Source: Paenibacillus periandrae
Lineage (GTDB): Bacteria; Bacillota; Bacilli; Paenibacillales; NBRC-103111
Assembly (NCBI RefSeq): GCF_022458865.1
Contig: NZ_JAJNMU010000013.1
Location: forward strand, 1 to 64,000
Length of the DNA: 64,000 bases
Direction of reading: 5' to 3'
The notes under the pieces were generated by a model, which worked only from the letters and a program-made list of their open reading frames with translations, ran no database searches and was not told the origin of the DNA. Below, piece by piece: positions 1 to 9,285 of this stretch (its first letter is position 1; each line of letters begins with the position of its first letter). The translations under genes and the position numbers were made by a program.

Positions 1-84
1 TCCCGAAGGAACAATCCGCTCGACTTGCATGTATTAGGCACGCCGCCAGCGTTCGTCCTGAGCCAGGATCAAACTCTCCATAAA
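1..84 (-). rRNA. rrs: 16S ribosomal RNA, 5' end only (gene runs off the left edge)
   Basis: The reverse complement holds the universal start of bacterial 16S rRNA: AGAGTTTGATCCTGGCTCAG followed by the GACGAACGCTGGCGGCGTGC block. Counting back from AGAGTTTGATC (E. coli position 8) puts the mature 5' end near base 84. Only the first part of the gene is present; the rest of the rRNA operon lies to the left of the window. Confidence 0.97.
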
Positions 85-250
85 GGTAGAACTTTGATTT
101 GTACTCATTCCTTGCTGACGAGAATTTGCATTCTCTTGTACTGCTATTTACTCACTCGTTGATTCAGTTTTCAAAGGACAATTCTTATTAATATTTTGTG
201 CCGTATTATTTCAACAATTTTAATCGTTTGTTTTTATCGGCAACTTTTAT

Positions 251-280
251 ACTATACCACATCGCTAGTTATTTATGCAA
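251..280 (-). promoter_or_regulatory. Proximal rRNA operon promoter (P2-like)
   Basis: On the minus strand TTGCAT (275-280) and TATAGT (251-256) are separated by 18 bases, about 165 bases upstream of the 16S 5' end. A second promoter lies about 100 bases further upstream, the usual tandem layout of Firmicute rRNA operons. Confidence 0.55.
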
Positions 281-356
281 GTGTTATTTTTTATTTCATT
301 TTACTTTCAAATGAAAATCTTTCGTAACACGTACACCGTTTTTAGCGGCGAGAAGT

Positions 357-386
357 AATATATCATAGGACAATCATAGAAGTCAA
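357..386 (-). promoter_or_regulatory. Distal rRNA operon promoter (P1-like)
   Basis: On the minus strand TTGACT (381-386) and TATATT (357-362) are separated by 18 bases. Together with the promoter at 251-280 it explains the gene-free stretch 85-470, which otherwise shows only AT-rich leader sequence. Confidence 0.5.
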
Positions 387-472
387 GGCATAAATCAAAT
401 AAAATTTCGAGGAGTCGACAATCGATGCTCGAAGCCAATAATCAGGAAATACAAACGGATACAAAATAGAAG

Positions 473-520
473 AAAACAACCTCCCCCTGTCCAATATTAC
501 GGACCAAGAAGAGGTTGTAT
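473..520 (-). terminator. Terminator after the inositol monophosphatase gene
   Basis: ACAACCTC (476-483) pairs with GAGGTTGT (511-518), with an inner GTCC/GGAC stem. On the minus strand it is followed by a T-rich run. It lies 17 bases beyond the stop codon. Confidence 0.7.
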
Positions 521-536
521 TACGAGTAATCTAATC

Positions 537-1403
537 CTAGTTCTCAATTGATATCGCGTTGGCTGCAGTGAGCTCATTTTGAAGCTGGTCATGGATCAAA
601 CCGTTGGAGGCAAGCACGTTCCGTACATTTAATGTATAAGGATTACCTTCCGTATCCGTTATTGATCCACCCGATTCTTTAATAAGCAAAGCTCCAGCTG
701 CCATATCCCACGAATTCAGGCCTATCTCCCAAAAGCCACTCAAGCGGCCAGCAGCTACATATGCCATATGCAAAGCTGCGGAACCAGCAACACGGATATT
801 TCTAACCTTAGGCGACAATGCATTCAAGCCACGCAGGTTGACAGGCAATGCCCCCTCACGATCAGCCGGCAATCCGGTCGCAACAAGACTCTCAATGAGC
901 TTGCTTTCCTTCGATACATGCATCCTTTTGCCTCTTAAATAGGCGCCTTTTCCTTTCTCAGCTACGAACAGTTCATTGTGAATAGGATTATAAACCACAC
1001 CCACGATGACTTCCCCTTTGTGCGCCAGTGCTATCGAGACACTAAAAAATGGGAAACCATGAACAAAATTGGTAGTACCGTCCAAAGGATCAACTACCCA
1101 TAAATATTCAGCTTCGCTAACATCCTTTAATGCTAGGACCGAAGCGGTTGGTCCTGGTTCAACCCCTTCTTCCCCCAGAATCGAGTGATGCGGAAAATGG
1201 GTTTGAATCAAATTGCGGATCATTTTTTCCGCACCTTTATCTACTTCAGTTACTAGATCGTGAGAAGAATATTTGGTATTCAAGCTGTTGAAATCTCCCA
1301 ATTTGCTTTGAACCCATTCGCCTGCCTTGGAGGCCGTATTAATGGCTACAGCGGTAAAGCTTTTACTTCCAACCGAGAAGGAGTTATTTCCTTCATTAGA
1401 CAT
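537..1403 (-). CDS. Inositol monophosphatase family protein
   Basis: A 288-residue member of the Mg-dependent inositol monophosphatase/FIG superfamily, which hydrolyses phosphate esters such as myo-inositol 1-phosphate in the cytosol. The metal-binding signatures are present: GEE near residues 77-79, DPLDGTT at about 105-111 and NSWDMAAG at about 230-237. I chose the ATG at 1403, preceded at 9 bases by AAGGG; a longer form would need a TTG at 1448 with no ribosome site. Length fits the family. It is a single-gene unit with its own terminator, next to an rRNA operon. Substrate cannot be told from sequence; fructose-1,6-bisphosphate or NADP phosphate are alternatives seen in relatives. Confidence 0.93.
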   Translation of the reverse strand: MSNEGNNSFSVGSKSFTAVAINTASKAGEWVQSKLGDFNSLNTKYSSHDLVTEVDKGAEKMIRNLIQTHFPHHSILGEEGVEPGPTASVLALKDVSEAEYLWVVDPLDGTTNFVHGFPFFSVSIALAHKGEVIVGVVYNPIHNELFVAEKGKGAYLRGKRMHVSKESKLIESLVATGLPADREGALPVNLRGLNALSPKVRNIRVAGSAALHMAYVAAGRLSGFWEIGLNSWDMAAGALLIKESGGSITDTEGNPYTLNVRNVLASNGLIHDQLQNELTAANAISIEN

Positions 1404-1600
1404 TCCAATCAGCCCTTTTTCCAAAAAAGTTTTATAGTAGTGGTACAACTACTAGCTAGTATAGTGAATATACGCTTTAAATGCCACAAAGTTTCATCAT
1501 ACTTCCGAATTACGACACTCCATACCTAAAAGATAATCTATTAGTAGATTTCTAATGTCATCTTATGATACTTACTCTTCATTGGCTTGCATAAAAGAGC

Positions 1601-1632
1601 AATAAAAAAAGCTGTTGAGGTGTCAACAGCTT
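1601..1632 (-). terminator. Terminator after fabI
   Basis: A perfect 10-bp stem, AAGCTGTTGA (1609-1618) with TCAACAGCTT (1623-1632), has a 4-base loop and is followed on the minus strand by a run of seven T. Confidence 0.92.
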
Positions 1633-1668
1633 TGCCGGCTTATCTATACTATTTACTTGTATTCTGAA

Positions 1669-2439
1669 TTATACCCCTACGATATGGTATCCATTGTCTA
1701 CATATATAACTTCTCCAGTTATGCCGCGGGACAAATGGCTCATCAAAAACATCGCAGTATCGCCCACTTCTGCAACTTCGGTAGTACGGCGCATCGGCGC
1801 CTTTTCCTCAACACTTCGCAGAATGGAGTTAAAATCCTTAATGCCTTTGGCTGCCAATGTACGAATAGGACCTGCAGAAATGGCATTCACACGTACATTA
1901 AACTGTCCAAGATCACTAGCCAGGTAACGAACACTTGCTTCCAGAGCAGCTTTGGCAACACCCATAACATTGTAATTTTTCATCGCGCGTTCAGCACCAA
2001 GATAAGTCATTGTCATGATGCTGCCACCTTCGGTCATCAACGGGTACATCCGTTGAGCTACCGCTACCAAGGAGTAGGCACTAATATCCTGAGCCAGCGC
2101 ATAGCCTTCACGTGAAGTATCTACAAACAAGCCTTCGAGCTCTTCTGTTTTGGCAAATGCAATACTATGTACCAAACCATGAAGCACACCAAACTGCTCC
2201 TTGACGATCGCAGCCAATGTATCGATTTCTGCATCAACCGTTACATTACAAGGCAAAACCGTTGTATTGGGAAGTGTATTCGCCAGCTTGCGTACCCGTT
2301 CCTCCACACGTTCATTCTCAAACGTAAAAGCAAGTGTCGCCCCTTGTGCAGATAAAGATTGGGCAATTGCCCATGCAATGCTGCGGTCGTTCGCAACACC
2401 CATAACAAGTATATTTTTACCGGATAAAAGTCCACTCAT
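1669..2439 (-). CDS. fabI: Enoyl-[acyl-carrier-protein] reductase (NADH) FabI
   Basis: This 256-residue short-chain dehydrogenase catalyses the last step of each fatty acid elongation cycle, reducing trans-2-enoyl-ACP with NAD(P)H. The atypical FabI glycine motif GVANDRSIAWAIA is near the N-terminus. The catalytic Tyr-X6-Lys lies at Tyr156 and Lys163, the same numbering as E. coli FabI, with the second conserved Tyr at 146. The start is the ATG at 2439, 11 bases after AGAGGGG; the open frame extends to a TTG at 2460 that overlaps this ribosome site. It is monocistronic, with a strong terminator. The upstream region holds only an AGTACCT half-site resembling the FapR box, so FapR control is not demonstrated. 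Confidence 0.97.
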   Translation of the reverse strand: MSGLLSGKNILVMGVANDRSIAWAIAQSLSAQGATLAFTFENERVEERVRKLANTLPNTTVLPCNVTVDAEIDTLAAIVKEQFGVLHGLVHSIAFAKTEELEGLFVDTSREGYALAQDISAYSLVAVAQRMYPLMTEGGSIMTMTYLGAERAMKNYNVMGVAKAALEASVRYLASDLGQFNVRVNAISAGPIRTLAAKGIKDFNSILRSVEEKAPMRRTTEVAEVGDTAMFLMSHLSRGITGEVIYVDNGYHIVGV

Positions 2440-2572
2440 ACTAATAAATTCCCCTCTCAATATTAAAATACGTTCATTATCACTCCTTTCTCAAGGTACT
2501 TCATTTGGACAAAATATTCAAGCAGTAACGAACTTTTTCATACGAATCCTTGAAAGCCATTACAGTCAGCTC

Positions 2573-3559
2573 TCAGAGCTTAAAGGAAGCCTGGCTTAAA
2601 ACCTCCAGATCAGGTTCCTCAGCGATTTCCTTCATCAACTGGAATAAGGCATCATCTTTCTTTTTGGCCTCAATCATCACATCCAGCCTTGGCGTCAGCG
2701 GTGCTATTGAACGGAGAAATGCAAGCAGTCTTACTGGATCAATAAAGTCGGCATGACTCTTCGCATCTTTTTCACTTTTGGGACTGGAAACATGAATTTT
2801 GGGTGGGAGCTCGAGTTGTCCTCCCTGCTCTCTCTGTCCTTTCCAAGTCTGCAAAATACGTGCCCACAGGACCGCACAATCTGCTACTTCCTCCTCATGA
2901 TTCACTTCATGATGATGTATATCGAGCACCATAGGTGTATTCGTTACTTCACATATTTCCAGTGTCTCGGAGGCTGTGAAGGTTTTATCATCATTTTCCA
3001 ATGTCATTCTATTGCGGATCCGCTCCGGCAACGCCTTGAAGCGTTCGATAAATCGCTGTGAAGCAGCTTTTTTGTCTCCATACATACCGCCAACGTGGAT
3101 ATTGCATTTAGCTGATTCATCAAGACCCATCGCCTCCAGCATAGCAACGTGGGAATCCAGATCCGCGAGCGAGTTTGCGAGCACATCTGCACGCGGAGTA
3201 CTCAGGACGGTGAAATGATCGGGATGAAAGCTGAGTCTCATCGCATTTTGAATTGCATAGCTTCCGAGCTCCGCAAATGCTTCCGTAAGCACCTCCATCG
3301 GGTTCCAGTCATTCAGCATCTCATGTCCACGCAGAGGGATCAGTTTGGAGGAGCATCGATATAATTCGATATCGTGTGCCCGGTTGTGCTTAAGGAGACG
3401 CAGCGTATTATGTATATTTTCTATGGCTATTCGCTCCAGCTTGCGGATGGCTGCGGCCCGATTATTCAATTTTTCAAAGCTGGTGGCTGTCATTGTTTTG
3501 GATGGAGACGCATTAGATACTTGCATGGACATCGCAACATAACCAAGACGTACGATCAT
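2573..3559 (-). CDS. uvsE: UV DNA damage endonuclease
   Basis: A 328-residue TIM-barrel protein of the UvsE/UvdE family, which nicks DNA 5' of UV photoproducts and starts an alternative excision repair. It begins with the family's LGYVAMSMQVSNASPSKTMT-type segment. The metal-binding His and Glu positions expected in the barrel (LSFHPDHF, CNIHVGG, LENDDKTF, VLDIHHHEVNH, KIHVSSPK) are all visible. Length is usual for bacterial UvsE. It starts with ATG at 3559; the ribosome site (CGGAG, 13 bases away) is weak. It stands alone between fabI and a small unknown gene, both on the same strand. UvsE is common in spore formers. Confidence 0.95.
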   Translation of the reverse strand: MIVRLGYVAMSMQVSNASPSKTMTATSFEKLNNRAAAIRKLERIAIENIHNTLRLLKHNRAHDIELYRCSSKLIPLRGHEMLNDWNPMEVLTEAFAELGSYAIQNAMRLSFHPDHFTVLSTPRADVLANSLADLDSHVAMLEAMGLDESAKCNIHVGGMYGDKKAASQRFIERFKALPERIRNRMTLENDDKTFTASETLEICEVTNTPMVLDIHHHEVNHEEEVADCAVLWARILQTWKGQREQGGQLELPPKIHVSSPKSEKDAKSHADFIDPVRLLAFLRSIAPLTPRLDVMIEAKKKDDALFQLMKEIAEEPDLEVLSQASFKL

Positions 3560-3639
3560 AGTAGCAAATCAGCTCCGATTTTCAGATATATCCATAGGAT
3601 ACCCTGCAAACACAAGGTCTATAAAATCGCGCTACAATA

Positions 3640-3672
3640 AAAAGCACCTTGCCACTGCTGCGCAAGATGCTC
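3640..3672 (-). terminator. Terminator after the 106-residue protein gene
   Basis: AGCACCTTGC (3643-3652) pairs with GCAAGATGCT (3662-3671) with one mismatch, followed on the minus strand by TTTTTATTG. Confidence 0.82.
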
Positions 3673-3688
3673 AAGTTTAAGCTAGCTA

Positions 3689-4009
3689 TTAGTTGGAAAC
3701 CTGGCTAAAATACATTTCGTCAGCCAAAGCAGTCTGAATGCGTGCTTCTTCTTCTGTTAATCGGCGAACAAGCTCCATCTCAACCTGGGTAATTTCTTCG
3801 CCTTGAAAATTAATTTCAGCGATCGATACCAATATTTTGACTATGGCAACCGCTTTGTTATCAAGACTGTACGCAATAACCATTTGGCCTGTCGGGTACA
3901 CACGAAAACCGCTTTTAACCATTTTGCTTCGGCCGTACTCCAACAGCTCATAGAGCTCCTGCTCGGATTTGAACTTACATACGGAATTGAACTCTGTTTG
4001 GAACCCCAT
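3689..4009 (-). CDS. Conserved protein of unknown function (106 residues)
   Basis: I do not firmly recognise this protein. It is small, soluble and acidic, with no signal peptide or membrane segment. The early part (MGFQTEFNSVCKF) and the phrase GFRVYP resemble the small Bacillales DUF2584 family, so that is my tentative placement, but it has a longer helical C-terminal tail rich in Glu. The ATG at 4009 is preceded by AAAGGGG at 7 bases, a good ribosome site. It is 48 bases downstream of ddl on the same strand and has its own terminator, so it may be the last gene of a ddl transcript. Confidence 0.8.
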   Translation of the reverse strand: MGFQTEFNSVCKFKSEQELYELLEYGRSKMVKSGFRVYPTGQMVIAYSLDNKAVAIVKILVSIAEINFQGEEITQVEMELVRRLTEEEARIQTALADEMYFSQVSN

Positions 4010-4057
4010 ACGAATTCCCCTTTCAACATTATTTATTGGTTTAGCCCTATCATCCGA

Positions 4058-5182
4058 TCATACCTCAAAGGAATACTGCAGCCGCTGCTTGTCTTGATGA
4101 CGCTTCAGTGCAAGTCCAATCAGTTCATCCAACAATTGAGCGTAAGGCTTGCCGGTTTCCTTCCATAGTAAAGGATACATGCTGAAAGGCGTAAATCCTG
4201 GCATCGTATTAATTTCATTAATGAATAGCTGATTGTCCTCTTTACGAATGAAAAAATCAATTCGGGACAAACCGGAGCCGTCCACTGCCTGATAAGCACG
4301 AATAGCAAGCTCTCTGATCCGCTCTGACAGCTCGTCGGGAATTTCGGCCGGTATAATCATCGAGGAGGTACCGTCTACATATTTGGCCTTGTAATCGTAA
4401 AATTCGCCTGTGGAAACAACCTCACCCACGACTGATGCCTCAGGATCATCATTACCCAAAATCGCAACTTCTACCTCTCGTGCATTCACATTCTCTTCTA
4501 CAATAACTTTGCGGTCGTATCGAAAGGCACTATGAATGGCTTCGATAAGCTCTTCACGATTTTTGGCTTTGCTGATTCCGACACTCGACCCGAGATTAGC
4601 AGGCTTTACAAAGCAAGGATATCCTATGGCCACTTCAATCTCCATAATGAAGTAAGCATTGTCCTTCTCCCATTGTGTTCTTGTAAAGTGGCGGAATATA
4701 CATTGAGGCAAGCCTTCCTGCTCAAATACTCTTTTCATCATGACCTTGTCCATACCGACCGACGAAGCCAGAACGCCTGCGCCTGCGTATGCAATATTCG
4801 CCATTTCCAGCAAGCCCTGGATTGTACCGTCTTCTCCAAATGTACCGTGCAATAAAGGTAAGACCACATCAATCTGTTGTATGGATGCAGCTCCATCCGC
4901 TGCACTCGAACCTGACGACTGCAGCGAATTGAAAATAGGTTGAATGGAAAAAGCTTCTGTTGGGCTTGCAGCGGATTCAAACTGCAGCTCCGCGATATGC
5001 TTGGGTGGCCCTTGCAGCTGCAAGCCTGAGCGCCATTCACCCTGTTTGGTTATGTAAAAAGGTATAATTTCATATTTACTCATGTCAATGGCTGCAGTAA
5101 CGGCAAGTGCAGTTTGAAGTGATACTTCATGTTCTCCAGACTTTCCACCGTAAATTAAGCCAATGCGAATTTTGTCGTTCAT
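4058..5182 (-). CDS. ddl: D-alanine--D-alanine ligase
   Basis: This 374-residue ATP-grasp ligase joins two D-alanines to make the dipeptide terminus of peptidoglycan precursors. It shows the N-terminal YGGKSGEHEVSL signature, the central ATP-grasp region (VKPANLGSSVGISKA), and the C-terminal metal-binding segment RIDFF...INEINTMPGFT near residues 300-325. The omega-loop KAKYVDG around residue 245 carries Tyr-Lys rather than the VanA-type pattern, which fits a normal D-Ala-D-Ala ligase. The ATG at 5182 follows GGAGG at 5 bases. It lies 76 bases downstream of the amidase-like gene on the same strand; both could act on the wall, but no functional link is shown. Confidence 0.96.
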   Translation of the reverse strand: MNDKIRIGLIYGGKSGEHEVSLQTALAVTAAIDMSKYEIIPFYITKQGEWRSGLQLQGPPKHIAELQFESAASPTEAFSIQPIFNSLQSSGSSAADGAASIQQIDVVLPLLHGTFGEDGTIQGLLEMANIAYAGAGVLASSVGMDKVMMKRVFEQEGLPQCIFRHFTRTQWEKDNAYFIMEIEVAIGYPCFVKPANLGSSVGISKAKNREELIEAIHSAFRYDRKVIVEENVNAREVEVAILGNDDPEASVVGEVVSTGEFYDYKAKYVDGTSSMIIPAEIPDELSERIRELAIRAYQAVDGSGLSRIDFFIRKEDNQLFINEINTMPGFTPFSMYPLLWKETGKPYAQLLDELIGLALKRHQDKQRLQYSFEV

Positions 5183-5258
5183 AATAACCTCCGAAAATGA
5201 ATTGTAAGATGTGAATAGTAACTTGCTGAATCCCGTAAGCTAAGGACATGTCTAACCA

Positions 5259-6284
5259 TCAGTCTTGGTCGTCGATCACATGTAAAAAACGATACCGCGT
5301 TTGTTCTGTCCAAGCATACGAATCCTTGTAGCTCCAGTATCTATGCTTGCTGTTTGTCGTATGCGCATTGACCAAGGGCATCCCATTGGCATCCTTAGCA
5401 GTAACAATCGTACTGTGGCGATAACGTCCGTCACCATTCCAATCGTAACTAATGACATCTCCCAGTTCAAGGTTTTCGGCCTTATGGACTTCTTTCGCCC
5501 GCAGTCCATGATCACTGGATGTCAAATATCCTTGTAGGCTCTGTGCTACAGCCCAACTGAAGCTCCACAGCTCCTGACTGTTATTGCGGCCTTTATACCA
5601 CCAGCCAGAATCTCTTTTTCCAGTATAGTGCATAGGAGCTTCACCTGCAAAGAGGCATTGAGATATATAATTACTGCAGTCTACTTCGAATTCCAGATAG
5701 GCTGGATTAGCATGATCCCACCACCGATCGGCATACTGAACGGCTTTATGGCGATCATAGTAATTTTTCCTAACACCTGGCTCCAGATAAGGAAGCACCT
5801 CATAATTTAAAAATGGCATGGAGGATAGCTTAAGTAAGCTTTGATCAACGGTTAGGGGGACTGAGGCCGCGGCCGGTGACACAACTACCTGCTGGGCAGG
5901 CTGAAGCAGCTCATTACCTGTTGATTGAATATTTGTAATGACCCATTTCCCTTCTTGCTCTTCGAAGGTCAGCTGTTCATTTTCCAGGCGTTCCTCTTCA
6001 TGCTCAGTTACCCCTATGATTCCGACCATGGACTGCCTGAGTCTGATGGATGCAGTCACATATGCGGGCTGCTCAGCAGTTTTCGTAATGGTAAGTCTTG
6101 TCTCATTTTTTATTGGGGAATAACGTCGGTCCTGATCGATTTGAGAAGCTCTGGCCAGACGCCTGATTTGTGCCTGCAGAAATGGAACATCCGTGACGAA
6201 TGGCAGTAAGGGCTCAACCGAATAATCCAGATTCATTTGATTTTTATGGTGAACATATTCGTAAAGCAGCATTTTCCATGACAT
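5259..6284 (-). CDS. Amidase-like protein (Amidase_6 / putative amidase domain)
   Basis: 341 residues. The C-terminal half (about residues 185-340) matches the putative amidase domain of the NlpC/P60-like superfamily: a Cys in FEVDCSNYISQCL, a His in YRHSTIVTAKD and a polar residue in NAHTTNSKH form the likely catalytic set. The N-terminal part is a charged alpha/beta region without recognisable homology. There is no signal peptide, so the protein appears to be cytosolic or released only on lysis or sporulation. I chose ATG 6284 because GGAGGT lies 8 bases before it; the longer frame starting at 6323 has no ribosome site. Its substrate is unknown; a murein peptide amidase role is an inference from the fold. 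Confidence 0.85.
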   Translation of the reverse strand: MSWKMLLYEYVHHKNQMNLDYSVEPLLPFVTDVPFLQAQIRRLARASQIDQDRRYSPIKNETRLTITKTAEQPAYVTASIRLRQSMVGIIGVTEHEEERLENEQLTFEEQEGKWVITNIQSTGNELLQPAQQVVVSPAAASVPLTVDQSLLKLSSMPFLNYEVLPYLEPGVRKNYYDRHKAVQYADRWWDHANPAYLEFEVDCSNYISQCLFAGEAPMHYTGKRDSGWWYKGRNNSQELWSFSWAVAQSLQGYLTSSDHGLRAKEVHKAENLELGDVISYDWNGDGRYRHSTIVTAKDANGMPLVNAHTTNSKHRYWSYKDSYAWTEQTRYRFLHVIDDQD

Positions 6285-6415
6285 GCGGTCTACCTCCATT
6301 GATATCAAATGACCGATTTTCATCCAATTTGTATCACAGTCAGGACAAGCATATGCACATACCTTAATGATTCCAATATATGAAGGAATACGTCTGATAA
6401 TGATTCAATTTAACC

Positions 6416-6444
6416 TTTACGTAGCCTTCCGCAGCATGTATACT
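6416..6444 (+). promoter_or_regulatory. Aconitase promoter
   Basis: TTTACG (6416-6421), a 17-base spacer, then TATACT (6439-6444). Transcription would start near 6451, leaving a leader of about 100 bases before acnA. Confidence 0.6.
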
Positions 6445-6459
6445 TAGCTTATAACAATT

Positions 6460-6486
6460 ATGAAATCTTGTTTCATTCTGTGAAAC
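6460..6486 (+). promoter_or_regulatory. Two overlapping inverted repeats in the acnA leader (candidate operator)
   Basis: ATGAAA-N5-TTTCAT (6460-6476) and GTTTCA-N5-TGAAAC (6470-6486) are both perfect and share the central TTTCA. They begin about 10 bases after the predicted transcription start, a position suited to a roadblock repressor. The second repeat has exactly the same arms and spacing as the one in front of the IclR-family gene at 15921-15937. Confidence 0.5.
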
Positions 6487-6553
6487 AGAAGTTGTTTTGG
6501 ATATTGGCTCATCCTGATTAACAGACTTATCATTCAAAGGAGGACATTCACAC

Positions 6554-9262
6554 ATGGCTAGAAAAGATCATTACTCAGTACGTACACCGCTCGAAGTTAA
6601 TGGTAAAACTTACCAATATTACAGTTTGCCTGAACTTCAAGAACAAGGACATGGCAATATTTCCGCGCTGCCTTTTTCCATTAAGGTGCTTCTCGAAGCA
6701 GCTGTTCGTCAGTTTGATGGCAGAGCTATCACTGCCGAGCACGTAAAACAAATCGCAACCTGGACGGAAGGCAGAGAAGAGAAGGAAATTCCTTTTATTC
6801 CCGCTCGTATTGTTTTGCAGGATTTCACAGGGGTTCCGGTTGTAGTTGACTTGGCCGCTATGAGAGATACGGTTAAGCTTGCAGGGGGAAATCCTAAGCA
6901 AATTAATCCGCTTGTACCTGTTGACCTTGTAATTGACCACTCCGTTATGGTTGATGCTTTTGGAACCGCAGAAGCTCTGGAAACCAATATGAATATCGAA
7001 TTCGAGCGTAATGAAGAGCGTTATCGTTTCCTTCGTTGGGCTCAAACAGCATTTGACAATTTCCGCGCTGTTCCGCCTGCTACAGGTATCGTGCATCAGG
7101 TTAACCTGGAGTATTTGGCTTCCGTAGCTGCTACCAAGCTAGTCGACGGCGATACCGAAGTATATCCAGATTCACTGGTGGGTACGGATTCCCATACAAC
7201 GATGATCAATGGTCTTGGTATCGTAGGCTGGGGAGTTGGCGGTATCGAGGCTGAGGCTGGTATGCTTGGACAACCTTTGTATTTTGTCACACCTGAAGTC
7301 ATTGGCTTCAAGCTGACTGGCAATCTTCCAGAAGGTTCAACTGCTACCGATTTGGCCCTGACTGTTACCCAAATGCTTCGTAAAAAAGGTGTTGTCGGTA
7401 AATTCGTTGAATTCTATGGTCCAGGTCTTAGCAATATCAGTCTGGCTGATCGTGCAACAGTTGCCAATATGGCTCCCGAATATGGTGCTACTGTAGGATT
7501 TTTCCCTGTTGACTCCGAATCACTTAATTATTTAAAAGGAACTGGCCGTGAGGATGATCAAATCGCTTTGGTTGAGGCTTACTATAAAGCACAAGGCATG
7601 TTCCGTACTGATGACACACCTGACCCTGTATTCAGTGACGTAATTGAGCTCGATATGTCAGCAGTCGTACCAAGCTTGGCAGGTCCAAAACGTCCACAGG
7701 ATCGTGTTGAATTAACTTCCATGAAGCAAGCCTTCCATGATATTGTTCGCACACCGATCGAAAAAGGCGGATACGGCTTAAGTGACGCCAAAATCGAAGA
7801 AGTTGTCGATGTACAGCATGCCAATGGCGATGTTAGCAAGATGGGTACAGGCGCTGTTGTTATTGCCGCTATTACAAGCTGCACCAACACTTCCAACCCA
7901 AGCGTTATGCTCGGTGCCGGATTAGTAGCCAAAAAGGCAGTTGCCCGCGGCTTAAGAAAACCTGCTTACGTAAAAAGCAGCTTGACTCCAGGATCGCTGG
8001 TTGTAACTGACTATTTAAAAAATGCAGGGCTGCTGGAATCCCTTGAAGCTTTGGGCTTCTACGTTGCAGGCTATGGCTGTGCCACCTGTATCGGAAACTC
8101 CGGTCCTTTGCCGGATGAAGTGAGTCAAGCCATTACAGATAACGACATGACTGTAGCTGCCGTATTATCCGGTAACCGTAACTTTGAAGGCCGTGTGCAT
8201 GCTCAAGTCAAAGCTAACTATTTGGCATCACCGCCACTAGTTGTCGCTTATGCTCTTGCTGGTACGGTGAACATTGATTTGGCTAACGATCCAATCGGTT
8301 ATGACCAAGCCAATCAACCTGTTTATTTAAAAGATATTTGGCCTTCCAACGCGGAAATTCAAGAAGCTATTGCATCAGCCATGAGCCCAAGCATCTATCG
8401 CGAGAAATATTCCAATGTGTTCCGTGCTAATGAGCGGTGGAATGCAATCGAGGTTCCTGAAGGCGATCTGTACGAGTGGGACGAAAAATCAACATATATC
8501 GCAAATCCTCCTTTCTTCGAGCGCTTAGGTGAGGGTGTTGCCGATATGGCTGATATCCATGGCGCAAAAACATTGGCACTGCTGGGCGATTCGGTAACAA
8601 CCGACCATATCTCTCCTGCAGGCAACATTAAGGCTGACAGCCCTGCTGGTAAGTTCTTAATGGAGCATGGCGTGAAAAAAGAAGATTTTAACTCCTATGG
8701 ATCCCGCCGCGGTCACCATGAAGTTATGATGCGTGGAACATTTGCTAATATTCGTATTCGTAATCAGGTAGCACCTGGAACCGAAGGCGGCGTAACTACG
8801 TACCTACCAACGGGTGAAGTCGAATCGATTTACGATGCTTCCATGAAGTACCAAGATCAAAACACGAATCTTGTCGTTATTGCAGGTAAGGAATACGGCA
8901 CAGGCAGTTCTCGTGACTGGGCTGCAAAAGGTACATTCCTGTTGGGTGTTAAAGCCGTTATTGCTGAAAGCTTTGAGCGTATTCACCGCTCCAACCTTGT
9001 AGGTATGGGCGTGCTTCCTCTTCAATTCAAATCAGGACATGGCTGGAGTACACTTGGTATTACAGGTACTGAAACTTTTGATATTACAGGCTTGGATAAC
9101 AATGTACAGCCGGGTCAGGATGTAACAGTTACTGCTACTCGTCTCGACGGAACCAGCTTCAGCTTTGAAGTTGTTGTCCGTTTGGATAGCTCGGTTGATA
9201 TTGATTACTATCGTAATGGTGGTATTCTCCAAACGGTGCTTCGTCAAATGATCGCCGAATAA
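6554..9262 (+). CDS. acnA: Aconitate hydratase (aconitase A type)
   Basis: A 902-residue TCA cycle enzyme that interconverts citrate and isocitrate through a [4Fe-4S] cluster. The three cluster ligands are Cys443 (ITSCTNTSN) and Cys509/Cys512 (GYGCATCIGNSGP). Substrate and C-terminal swivel motifs such as GTDSHTTMINGLG and GSSRDWAAKG are intact. In Bacillus the same protein also acts as an iron-responsive RNA binder; whether that holds here is unknown. ATG 6554 follows a strong AAAGGAGG at 9 bases. It is monocistronic, with a promoter at 6416-6444, a possible operator at 6460-6486, and a terminator directly after the gene. Confidence 0.98.
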   Translation: MARKDHYSVRTPLEVNGKTYQYYSLPELQEQGHGNISALPFSIKVLLEAAVRQFDGRAITAEHVKQIATWTEGREEKEIPFIPARIVLQDFTGVPVVVDLAAMRDTVKLAGGNPKQINPLVPVDLVIDHSVMVDAFGTAEALETNMNIEFERNEERYRFLRWAQTAFDNFRAVPPATGIVHQVNLEYLASVAATKLVDGDTEVYPDSLVGTDSHTTMINGLGIVGWGVGGIEAEAGMLGQPLYFVTPEVIGFKLTGNLPEGSTATDLALTVTQMLRKKGVVGKFVEFYGPGLSNISLADRATVANMAPEYGATVGFFPVDSESLNYLKGTGREDDQIALVEAYYKAQGMFRTDDTPDPVFSDVIELDMSAVVPSLAGPKRPQDRVELTSMKQAFHDIVRTPIEKGGYGLSDAKIEEVVDVQHANGDVSKMGTGAVVIAAITSCTNTSNPSVMLGAGLVAKKAVARGLRKPAYVKSSLTPGSLVVTDYLKNAGLLESLEALGFYVAGYGCATCIGNSGPLPDEVSQAITDNDMTVAAVLSGNRNFEGRVHAQVKANYLASPPLVVAYALAGTVNIDLANDPIGYDQANQPVYLKDIWPSNAEIQEAIASAMSPSIYREKYSNVFRANERWNAIEVPEGDLYEWDEKSTYIANPPFFERLGEGVADMADIHGAKTLALLGDSVTTDHISPAGNIKADSPAGKFLMEHGVKKEDFNSYGSRRGHHEVMMRGTFANIRIRNQVAPGTEGGVTTYLPTGEVESIYDASMKYQDQNTNLVVIAGKEYGTGSSRDWAAKGTFLLGVKAVIAESFERIHRSNLVGMGVLPLQFKSGHGWSTLGITGTETFDITGLDNNVQPGQDVTVTATRLDGTSFSFEVVVRLDSSVDIDYYRNGGILQTVLRQMIAE

Positions 9263-9285
9263 GTTGATGTAATAGCATAATGTAT

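Noticed and set aside
2480..2510. FapR operator upstream of fabI
   Set aside because: Only a half-site (AGTACCT) is present; the second arm of the FapR palindrome is missing.
6455..6465. CcpC box upstream of acnA (ATAA...TTAT)
   Set aside because: The arms are separated by 3 bases and not the 7 expected for CcpC; the overlapping GTTTCA/TGAAA dyads fit better.
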